From Nautilus pompilius (lineage: Eukaryota; Mollusca; Cephalopoda; Nautilida; Nautilidae): a stretch of DNA of 64,000 nt. The translations under genes and the position numbers were made by a program. Of this stretch, positions 10,901 through 23,300 are shown one piece after another (within the stretch, counting starts at the first letter, position 1; each line of letters starts with the position of its first letter). Location of the stretch: assembly GCA_018389105.1 (NCBI GenBank), contig JACATO010000311.1:2438001-2502000 (forward strand), written 5' to 3'. Under the pieces are notes generated by a model. That model was not told the DNA's origin, made no database searches, and saw only the letters and a list, made by a program, of their open reading frames with translations.

Positions 10901-13900
10901 CCCCATAGCTACAACTAGGATATCCATTCTGGAGCAACTAAAGTAAAATTATTTATAACATAATATTCATCATTAAAACTTCAGGATTTTCTAACTGTAA
11001 TAAAAACATTACATATTGTTAAGAAAGATCTTTACTGACTTGATGCTCAAGTTGAAATGTTATCTGACCTCAGGAATTAGAACTACCACAGCATCAGATG
11101 ATGATTTCTTACTACAATAAGCTGTAATAATTCTGAATTTGATGAAAATAACTGTAGCTCAGTCACTGTTCAGCATGTTGTCAGGTAGCTCCTCCCACTA
11201 ACACTGAAGAGCAGATCTCAAAAACTCTGGTCAGCCCATTCCAATGTTTGTCAAAACTATTCGCTGACATCAAAAATAATATAACATTTACATTATTTTT
11301 TCTTCAAATTTTCAATTTATGACAGATTAAATTAGAAAGTGTCATAATAATTAGAAGATAAACAATATTTAATTTAATATTGACAATTATTTATCTAACA
11401 ATTGAAATAAGAGAATTAGTTAAAAGTGGTTTTAATAGGGGCTACCTATTAAAAAAGGTGTCTTAAAAGTGATGTGGCTTCCTCCCATGAAACCTTATGT
11501 AAACTCCAGACTGCTTAGGTACTGGAATAAAGGAAGACAGAGAAGGGAAGGGAACTTTGTGGACCTTAGAGCATGCCAAGTTACATCAGATAGATTCACA
11601 GGCCTGATTTATAGCTTTATAGTTTCTTTTCATTGTTTACCAAATCAACAAATTGCTACTTGATAATTAATATTCAAATATATTATCAATAAAGTGTGTT
11701 TTTTTTTTTATTTTTTAAGAAAATCAATATGTACTTTCCTGGTCCAAGTAAAGTATGCAATTCTGTTGTCTTTCTGCTGTATGGACATATGGTATCCTGG
11801 TCCTAGTCAAATTTGATTCTGTTCCTTTCTTCTGTGGAGACACATGCTATCCTATCCCTAGTGGACTCTGTGATTCTATTGTTCTTCTAAAATTGTTGCT
11901 AAATAGATTAACTACTCACAATTTACAAGTCTAATAGATCAAACAACAGTATGTTTGCATTAAATTTACATTGCATCTCAAAAAGTTTGAGTTACCCACA
12001 ATTTTTTTTATGTAACAGTGTATATAAAGTTAAGATCAGAATGACTTTACCAACAAAATTCATGTTAATAGTTAATCAAATGTGTGTTGGTCAAATATCT
12101 ATTTGCATTTTGTATTGTATCAAAATAAATGTAAATTTCTGTATCAAAGAATCATCTGGAAAACATGAGTTTGTGACCAGTGAAAATCAAATAATTTGTG
12201 TAGAAATTTCCATATATATATATATGGTTAGAATTAGTTGCTTTTAATCAAGGAAAGTTAAATATTTTATTTAAAAATAAGTGAAAGAAATAATAGGAAA
12301 CTGAAATCAGTCACTTATGAAAAAGTAATGATAGCAAAGATCTAAAATAAAACTATCAATTAAACAGCTATTGTTACACTAAGGAATAAAAGAGGATCCT
12401 TTTGAAAAACTGCAAGAAAACTGATGTCTTTGAATAGATATGCATATACAACACTGCACCACAAAGACTGGTATGAATCTTGACCACATAGTAAGACAAA
12501 AAAAAAAAAAAAACTTCTAAAAGAGCAGACCACTATATTATAGTCACAAGCCTCTGTAACAGACATTTGTCTAGCTCCCAGATAGCTGCTGCCAAAACCA
12601 CTGTTAAGAGCAGACAAAATATTTGGAGGAAAGCAACAGCAAATAAATCTGTATTAAGGTCTTTAAAAAAAAAAAAAAGTATTTGGGCTAAATGTCACAA
12701 AAATTCAACAATTGTTGAATAGTAACAAGTGCTCTGGGCTGATGAATCTAAATTTGAAATATATGGATTGAATTGTACTGTTTACTTCCATTGTAGAGTG
12801 AGTGAATGTATGCTAAAAGGTGCCTATTGTCAAGAATGTAAGGGGAAACATGCCAGTTTATGGTTATTTTAATGGTGACACAGTGATCTTTATAAAATTG
12901 AAAATACCTTGAACAAAGCTATCACAATATACTTAAAAGGCATGCCATTCCATTGAGTTTACATTTGGTTGTTCAACAATTTATCCTATAGCAAGACAAT
13001 GTCCAAAAAACACTTCCAGGCTGTCAGAATTATTTATGCTAAAAACAGGACAGAATGCCACCACAATCATTAGACTTAAACCTCATTGAAACCATCATAT
13101 GGGATGAAAAAGAGTGAAAGATAAACAACTATCTCCAGCCAAAATTGTAGTTGTTCTTACAGGATACTTGGAATGCAGTACTGAAAGATCCTCTCATAAA
13201 ATTAATTGGGACACTTCCAAAAATCTGTCAGGTAGTAACTTCATCAAAAGGATATTTTGATAAATAAAAAATATAGGCTGGATAGTAATAAAATGCATAT
13301 TTTCTCATTGACTTTGTTAAATACAATATTCAAAACACATTTTCATTGTTTAAATTATATTTATGCTAGTTAATAAGTCACATATTTACTAAAACTTTAA
13401 ATTACTATGGTGTTCCAAAATTTTTCAGAGGTAGTGTACACAACAGCAAAATGGCAGATTTTCTTCCTCCATTTATGCTAATTAAATTGTGTAATTTTCT
13501 GGGCAGTCAGTATACACAGAATACTTTTAGATTCCCATTAGATGCAGATATTAACCACAATTACTCTAGGATATCACAAATAATTGTTTATGCATGCATT
13601 AAGTAAAGTCTCAAAACAAACACTACCTTTTTATCTTTCCTAGGACTTGCAGAAGTAATGATCTGTTTACCTATTTATTTACCATGAAATGATGCTGTTC
13701 CTTGTGGGCTTTTACTTGTAATCACTCAATGATATAAACAAAGCTAGTAGGTTGTTGTGACTGCTAGATTATTATTGGCAACTTGACTCACCTTCAAAAT
13801 TATCCTGTAGTCTGAAATTGGAGCTCTTCCTGTCCACAAAGCGAATTTGCACTCATCCCCTTCAATGTGTTCAGTGATGTTTATTTCAGAAATCTATATT

Positions 13901-16900
13901 TTAAAAAAATAAAATTAAATAAGCAAACACATCCTCCTCCTTCATCACCACCTCTCAGTGCAGGTATGGATTACTACAGAAATATTTAAATAATCAGGAG
14001 CTGGCAGATTATATTGCAGGCAGACCTGCCTTAAAAAAAAACAAAAAAAAAAAAACACTGATTTGCCTAAGTGGTTATCTCCCCTGTGTTGATTGCCACC
14101 TGAGGTCTCAAGTACCTTACTGATGTTGTCACACTTACAAAAAAGCAGCAGACATTCAAGCTTGTCATGCCCTGAAAACATCTGTCTTTACCGTTTTTTT
14201 AACATTGCCACTGGTTGTTTACCTTAACTGGCATAAACCAAAATATCTGTTTTCTCAAAAAAACAAACAAAAATGCCAGTTAGAGAACCAGTCGTTAAAT
14301 GCCACAAGGCTTCATTACCTAAAAGTAATACTGCATAGTTTCTTATACACAGTACATAACTCCATCACCATTTAGAAGTTATTAATGTCACAGATTTTCA
14401 ACATTCCAAGTAATAGCATCCAGAGATTTCTAACAACAAAACACTTAAACAGGGCTCACATTATGAAATGTTGTGACAACCAAGTAATTTCATATCTGAT
14501 GGAGGTGGTTTCAGCTTCCTATTAACCAACACAATTCATTTTAAAATCTGCATCCTGAAGCAACAACAAGAGAATATTTTTTTTCAGAATCCCCGCTTTT
14601 AAAAAAAATAAGAGAAAATATAAATCAGATTTTAAAAATTATTATTTTATGCCTTTTGGCCTATGTTAACACATATATTCCTACTAAGAAAAGGAAGAAA
14701 AAAAAAGAATTTAAAATATTACTTGTAGATCAAAATTAAAAATCTTGGCCTTTAAAATTGTTTACTGTTAATTTCTTTGTTTCATACTGGATATCATAAA
14801 AATACTAAGTAATGTTCCACTTTCACAGAAGCCTCTTTAAGGGATTTGTGAACCATCCATCTTGCACAAATTTTTTAATGTCACTCCATACCTAAAACGC
14901 TGCCCTATACTAAGTAATGTTCTGTTGTTGCTGCTACTGTTAAGAGATGCTGCTAAAATTTACATTCTACATAACCCACAGCAGAGATTAATTTTTTACT
15001 GTCCTAGTCAACAGCAAGAAAAATTAATCTTTATTACACCAACATTTCAAGCCAAAACTTTCAGATATGTAGCACAGGACTAGGATGCAGTAAAATGACA
15101 ACTGAAACATGCACAGAACAAAGTAGATATTAAATTCGCTTTTCCTGATAGATAAGTTGTTTAGGTTAAAACTAAAGTGCGAATCATTTTCCTCAACATG
15201 GTGAGATAACTAATTGACTGATCAGGAATTATGAGAGGCAAAGTAAATAAAACTATCATTACAGTGATAGTTCCAGTGCTATTCAACATAAGATATATAA
15301 ATGCTATATGGAAGACTTATTGTACCAAAGCTCAATAAATAAAGGAAACCTGAGGTTCACCACTAGGATCTGATAAGATTAATATCCAATAAATGAGACT
15401 GGAAGCTCTGTTAAAATGACTTGGATCAGCAAATGTAACCCAATGAAGATGTGTATCAAATAGCTGTAATTCTGAGCATTAACTGAACCAGCACATGGTA
15501 CAGTCAGAATTTTACCAGGTGCAAGATCTTGTGTCCTGCATGCTCAAAAAATTAAAAAATGGATCTGTCAAAAAATATTTCATTCAATAGGATGCACAAA
15601 AATCTCATTTCTTACTAGAAAAAATGGTTAATAAACAAGAATATGACAAGTTACTGGATTAAACTTTTCCATACAGATATTAATTTCCCAATTATTTAGC
15701 TAAAGTGGTAAACTACATTGTTTTCCCCCTGGATATCGTAAATAGTATGAAGTATACTAACGTTCATTACAGTCTAGGTGGTAAAAATCAACACAATTGG
15801 ACTCTATATGATCATCATCTCCTAGAGGGGACTTGAGGCTGTATATCAGCCAAAAGTGAGAGATCGGCATACAATCAAAAGTATATTGACTGCTGACAAA
15901 TACAGGCAAGTTCTTAACTACCATGGAAGATATCTTGTTGATTGGGATTCATTTTCCAACATGACAATGAGCCCAAGCCAATAGCCAATATGGTGAAAAA
16001 TATCTGAAAAGTAAGACGACTGATGGAACATTTACAAAGATGTCATAGTCTGCACAAAGTCCTGATATGAACATCATTGAAGTTATATGGCTACTGAGAA
16101 AGTCAGATGGCAATCAAGCATCTTGGATAAATTATGAAAAGTGATGCAGAATATTCAGTGCATTACAGCCATAGTTTGATAATCTGTATGAGACAAGAAA
16201 ATACCAAATATTAATGTACTGTACACCATATTCATTTTGTTTTCACTGTATGTATCATATATATCTATCAGTTGCAATTACTCATTATTTGTGTATACCC
16301 TGTTTCCATAATTATTTCCAATACTGTTTGTTTGTGTATATATAAATCTTTTCTGAAAAGTTTTAAATACAACCATCTTTCCACATTAATAATTCCTTCC
16401 CATGAATGATTTAATGTGGCAGAAAATTCCACTCATGGTAATTTAGACTACTTAATGTCAGATAATACATGGAACCAATTATGAAATATGTGGGGCAAGT
16501 TTAACACACATGAATTTGTTGATTTGCTGGCTTTATTTCAGTCATTATCTTCAGAATGAACTGGTAGCATTTGTGATTAGCTGTTTAAAAATGCACTGCA
16601 TGGTACTTTAAACTGTGCTCTCTGTTGCTCTGAGTAGGAAATTATTTCTAAATGGCTGTTAGTCTATGTCAAGATGAAGAAGTCTTTCTTTTTTTTTTCA
16701 AATTTGACTGAAAAGACTAATTAACATCCAAAAATTGTTAAAACAATGATCAGTAAAAGATGTTAAATTATTAAGAAAGATTCTCTTTGAACAAGGCTTT
16801 AGAACCTATATAACAAAAATGACAAACTGATGAATTCTAAGAACCTACAGGATCGATTTGTAATGACAATGGGGTACAGTCTAGGTTGTAACTCAGCAGT

Positions 16901-19900
16901 TTCCAATCATTTTTTTAGTGCTACCTTGTTAACATAGTGACAAATTCCAGTGAATGAAATTATCAGCATCATTAGTACAAGACAAAAGCATACACTCTAC
17001 TAAGGTATCCAGGGATCATTCTACCCAGAAACATTTCAAAAGAGCCGGGTGAAATGATGCAATTCCTACATTCTACCCATGGAATAACTGCATCAGTACT
17101 ACTCATTTTATACCAGTTTGTGTACAAGTGACCAAAAGAAACTTTTTGTAAGAAACAATTCATGCTATTGCTTGCCTCATTTTATTACCAGTTAATATTT
17201 AATGGTTTGTTTGTGAGATTACTAAACTGGGTGAGCTAGAACATTCCTATTTACTACCTAAAGAGAAGCTACAGTCACAAAGCATTACCAAAAACACTGA
17301 CTGATGGTGTACAGATGGAAAAAAAAAGTGTTTTGTAACATAATGCAAATAAACTGGTGGGTGGGGAATTCAGCGGCAATTTTGAAAAACAGCACATATT
17401 TCGTAAAGAGTCAACACAGCCTAACTGAACCAGCCTCTGCAGCACCATGCCACTTTAATTCAAAAGTAGTTGCTTCTGTTGGCCCTGTGCAACATACAGA
17501 TGGATACAGAAATTTTCAAGCATTAATGTCTAGATTGAAAGAGGGATGATATTAGCTATAATACATCAGCCAAAACCACCACCACCAGATGAGAGTTCTC
17601 ACTGCAGATTTTATATCAGAAACCATAGGAAGAAACTCTGCACTATGTAGTGTAAACTGGCTGGTTGAGAGACACAGGGTATTAGGGCACCATTCCTTGC
17701 ATATATGGTTAATTGTATGTTCATAAGTAAAATGCCAGCCATCCTGATGCAGGTTGAGCATAAGCAAGTTTCTGCAGCAACAAAATCGTTTCACTACCAC
17801 CAGAGACTGATGGAATGAGATCAAACAATGCTGGTTTGGCAGCAAGAAACCAGCTATTAACATCATATGCCTCTCAAATGTACATTTATCAACTCAGCCA
17901 GTTTGTGGGGTAATTAAACAGGTTCAAGCCTACTAATAACTTTTTTCCAAAAATGACCACCTCTGCATTCCTGGGTGTCTCTTTGTAAACTCCAGAACAC
18001 CTAAAGAAATGTCCAACTTTTAATGCAAGCACTATATGTGGTGTATTATAGGGCACAAATCTACATGCTGCCACAGTCGATGCAGAGTAAAAAAAGATTG
18101 AGTTTTCCTCAGTACAGAACTATGCAGAAAATCACAACACACATCAATGAACCACTGTATCAATTCCAGCAACCAAGTATATTATGTGCACAGATCTACT
18201 TACCATCAGCTTTGTTTTGGACATGTACTTGGTTTTTCCATTACTATCCTTCACCACTTTGGCAAACACCAGGCACATTTCAAAAAGGAAGATGTGCCGC
18301 TCCCGACCCTTTTTGATGAGCTGTTTAGGGTCCCACACAGTAAAGTTGTCCTGCAACAACACTTCTCCCAGTGCCTCAAGACTGTCCTGAAAACAGAGAC
18401 CCAAGTGTTACTTCCAGGTGACATATGAACAAATAACAGGGCTCCTTGCCCTCCCCCAAAATATAAACTTAAGTAAAAGAACATATTTTTAAAGCAGAAA
18501 CTGAAAACACAAATGTCCAGCTGCCATGAACTGTTACAGTACAATTATCACTGCTCTTATAACATGTGAGAAACATCAGAGTTAAGTGTACCCTTTACAT
18601 AAAATGAGCAGGATCCCATTTGTAAAATAACTGTTTATTAAACTAACTATTTTTTTTTTTTATTTTTACTGCTTCCAGGTGTTCTACTTACACTAACCCG
18701 CCAAATTTTTATTATTTAATAATCCATGAAAGAGAAAACCTGAATGATAAAAAAAAAAGAAAAAAAGACATATTCAAATAATAAATCTGTTTGCTGCAGG
18801 GCTCCAGTAGTAAACTACTGAACTGCTAAGGCTAAAGGCTCAAGTTTGAATCACAGCCAAGACTAGTTTAGCTTGGTGTACCTCCCTAGCATGGTTTCTA
18901 GCCATTCAACATCCAAAAATAATGGAGGATCGCAGTAGAGACTATCTCCAGCACTCTGTTCTCCTCCACTCAGTTTAGAAAACTAAACCCAGAGGTGAAC
19001 AGTTTATGCGGCAATACCAGTGAATTTTTAACCCTATACACACCATTCTTAAAATCCTTATTTAAAATAAAATTCCATTCTTTAATCAATGTAAATTCAA
19101 ACTCAGAACATTCTAATGCCAAAGCAGTTCTGCATAAATTTACAGAGGAAATAGAAGAGCTTAGGGTAACCATTAAAATCAGCAACAACAAACAACTTCA
19201 GAATCAGCTGCTGCTAACTTTGTAAAATTAAGGAAGATCTAAACTTCTTTTGCTGAGTAATTTGTAGTTTTATTTTGGGAATTTTCATTGTTATCATGCA
19301 AATATAAAAAGTTGGCTGACAATAAAAAATGACAGGCCCTAGAACCAGGTATGGTACTTACTTCCAGCCCCTCGAGCATGCTGAGATGCATAGCATCATT
19401 TGCTTTCTTTGGTACATTCAACATCACTTCAAGACCATCCTGAAAACCAACCAAATGCATACCTTGAAATAAACCTCACTGAATCACATGGAAGTTGTTA
19501 AAACCAAAAAAAAAAAAAAAAGCCCTTCTCTTGCCCATAATTTAAACAAACAAAATATCTTTTTTTTTTAGATGAACATTGTGGTAAATATTTCAAATAA
19601 CTTTTCAGTGAATAATAAGACGTTCTGTGGTGTTAAATTGATATCAGGTTTGCTTGCATTTTTTCTCAACTGGCCAAATTATCCCAAAAAATAATCTGTA
19701 AATAAATAGTAACATGAATGGGTCAGTAAAGTTCATCAAACATTCTAGAAGCAAAATAATATGACATTTTCTACTCTGTCTTTCTAAAGTGACAGCATGA
19801 ATAAAGCAGCTTCCATGGGTAGTAACATCCGCCACCAAGAATTTTAGTTGTCACAGTGACAAAGATGCTGACACTGAAAGATCTTTACAGCTAGTATAAT

Positions 19901-20314
19901 CCTTAAATGGAAATAAGGCACTGTAAGCTATGAAAAACCAAAGCTTTCACAACTTTCTATTCAGCTTTGATAAAGAAATATTATAAATACAGTCAAGGGG
20001 ATTTTCCATAAATAATGGCACTTTATTCTGGCCTAAAGACTGCACTGGTATCATGCAACATTGAGGAATCAATTGTTCATCACGTCCTGAAATAAAGGCG
20101 AATGTTGATTCTGTAATAACTGATCCTCAGAAAACATCTTACAGACCCACACCACAGACAAACTCAAATACATAAAAGCATAACTAACCACTCCAGAGAA
20201 AGACCCCTTACCAACGCCTGTTGCCCATAGAGCAGAAGATAAACCAAAGTACCTTGAGAAACCCCCACGCAGAGAAAAGGCTTGTGTCACCACCACACTA
20301 TCCCCCATTAATTG

Positions 20315-20352
<38 letters not shown>

Positions 20353-23300
20353 CTTAACCGCCCAACTTCACTCCAGCCAATAAATATCCTAATCTTAAGT
20401 TAATTTTCGCATAAAAACTTACCAACTTCTACCTAAGCTATTTATAAGCTACATTAATCAGGACTTTGTCTGCAACATACCCAAAAGCAAACAACAACAG
20501 TACTTTACTAGCATAATAAATTCATTATCTGGAAATTCTCTGCAACAATTCCTCACACACACTCTCACAAAAACTAAAAACAAACAAGCAAAACTATCTA
20601 GTAAAAGGGAAAAAAAAATTTTTTTTTCACATTTTAGATAAGAAATTCTATTCATTTACTTCCAGGGTGTGAAGATGTCCAACCTAAACATATAGTCTTC
20701 AACCTTAACAGACAGACTGCTCTTTGTTGATAAAAATAAAGCTTCAGGATGAGTTTGAAGAATAAACAAGTTCTACTAAATTTAACTTTATTTAATCCTA
20801 TTTGCAAGCACTGTGTAAATGTTAGGAAAAGTAATGTAAACCCGCACTGGTAAAGGAAATAATAATAATCTGTTTATAACGAAGTATGGAAAAACTGGCA
20901 CACTGCCATGCAAAAGTGAGAAGTGGAGCAACGGATGAAGAAAACAGTAGATGCTACATCTCACAGCAGGGATGTAAAAATGTTACTTCTTAGCTTATGC
21001 GCCATCGGATCTCTGCTGCAGTCCTCTCAAACAGACAAGCAGGCAGATTTCTGGCAACATCTTTATCCTCAAGATATTATCAATAGTTTGAGATCATGCT
21101 CATGCAATAACAAAACCCTAAATAGCTTAGCAACACAAATGACTCAAAGTTTAAAAAAAAATAAATAAAAATATTGTTTAAGGAATTCTAACAAATTTTT
21201 TTTAAAGTTGTCCAAAAAAGGAATTTTCTAGAAAGTGTGTGCTGAAATGGGCATAAGTAAAACAAGGTCAGCATCAGAGTTAGCCATAACATTACCTTCT
21301 TTAGGATTTTCAACATACTGCTAACATATAGAAAAGTAAAGGGTTAATTAGGGCATCTCCAATCATTTTATTTTTAGTAAGTAAAATAACTATTAAGACT
21401 ACATTTCAGTGACCTTCCCACTCCCCTCCAATGCTAGTGTCAAGGTTCTTTCCTGAAGAAGTCTGCTTTGACACTAAGATAAAACAATATTCAAAAACTT
21501 AGCAACCAACAAACAGGCCATGAGTTCAGACACTTGAACAATACAGAAATTAAAAGCTGCAGATTAACATCAGATTGCTATAAAACAGTCCCTTCTATCC
21601 TCCTCCTCAAGACTACACCCTGAAGATGCTGACAGGAAGAGACTCTCAAAAGATGTCCCATTATCTGGTTCATTTTCTATTAATGAGGCAATGAGAAAGG
21701 TCTGAACTAACCCCCCTCCACTTTCCCTAAACAACACTCTGCCAACAACTTCCTACCTATAAGATACATCAAAATACAACAGCTTAACAATACCAAATTA
21801 ACAACGGGCATCTTTCTTTATAATAATGTAGTTAATTGGTTCATGACAATTTACTTTGAAATATCATCATTATTAATAGTAGCTACAGCTAACTCTCTGC
21901 CACATCTTATATTGAATAGTTATGATGCCAATTTACATGGGCTAGTAAGTTTTAAATCATCACCCACCACTGGCTTGTCAGGGCCACAATTGAGTTCTTT
22001 CCCCAGTTTTGAGGTGGAAAAAATGTCTCACCAGAATTTAATTCTCTTTCTGCCTTTAAAAAAGCTGTTTAAATTAGTATGATATACGAGGTCTGTCGAA
22101 AAAGTATCCAACTTTATTTTTTCCCGTGGGAAGTAATGACTTTAGGGAGGCAAAAGTGTGCATAGTGGAGCCTCATGCCTTCATGCACATGCGTGGTTTT
22201 TGGTGGGCTTCCTGGATGCGTCAGTCGCTGTCAGGCAGCCAGCGTGTGAGATGCTGTACTACTTACTCATCACATTTTCATTTCGCCTGTGATGACGGAG
22301 CAACAATCTTGCATCAAGTTTCGCCAAAAGCTTGGAGATACCCAAGCGGAAACAATTCGCAAAATTCAACAGGCTTTTGGTGACAATGCTATGGGTGTTA
22401 CCCAAATTAAAGAATGGTACAACAGGTTCAAAGATGGCCGCACATTGGTGGAGAATGACAGCGTTCCAGGAGGCCATCAACAAGCCGCAATGCAGTTATC
22501 ATTAAGAAAGTGCGGACATTGATAATGAAGGATCATTGTTTGACGGTGCAGGAAATTGGTGACAAGGTTTGGATCAGTAAAGATTCTGCACATGCAATTT
22601 TAGAGGAAGATTTGGGCTTGCACAGAGTGGCAGCAAAATTTGTGCCCAAGCTGTTTTCTCAGGAACAACAACAACTTCGTCTTGAGGTTATGCAGGATGA
22701 TGAGACGTGGGTGTATGGGTACGACTCGGAAACCAAAGCTCAGTCATCACAGTGGAAGCACCCAATGTCGCCAAGGTCCGCCCTGGCTCATTTGTCGCAG
22801 CTGATCCATGGTTTCTTGGCAAAGAAAGGCATGCTCATTCACCAGGCTCCCTACTCTCCAGACATGACTCTTTCTGACTTCTGGTTGTTCCCAAAAATGA
22901 AGATACCACTGAAAGGTTCCCGTTTTGAGAGCCGAGAGGACATCATGCGGAATGTGATGGTGGAGCTGAGAGCCATTCTGGAAGAAGCATTCCAGACATG
23001 CTTCAAACAGTGGAAGGATCGCTGGGCTAAGTGTGTGGAGGCACAAGGGGCCTACTTCAAAGGGATTAGCAATTGAACCCCACCAAGTACGTAATTTTTT
23101 TTCTTAGCCTAAGGTCAGATACTTTTTTGACACCTCGTAAAAGAGGGGGGAAATCCAAATTGTATTTTCTATTTGGCTATCATTCACAGTGCATACATAT
23201 CACATGCATTTTTTTTTTTTTTTATTTAAAAGAAAAAGAAAAAATAAACCACCAATCTTTGAAATAAGAAAAAGCAGGCTTGGAAAAAAAAAACAAACCA

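Larger units (their letters stand above)
5915..13791. other. trio intron (7.9 kb) with repeat debris
   Basis: Mostly AT-rich intron. It contains a tRNA-like SINE fragment near 7.0 kb, a G+C-richer block at about 7.5-7.95 kb followed by CA-rich simple repeat, a possible DDE-transposase scrap near 9.45 kb, and a Tc1-like pseudogene at 12.7-13.4 kb. These are listed individually. I see no exon in the rest. Confidence 0.6.
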
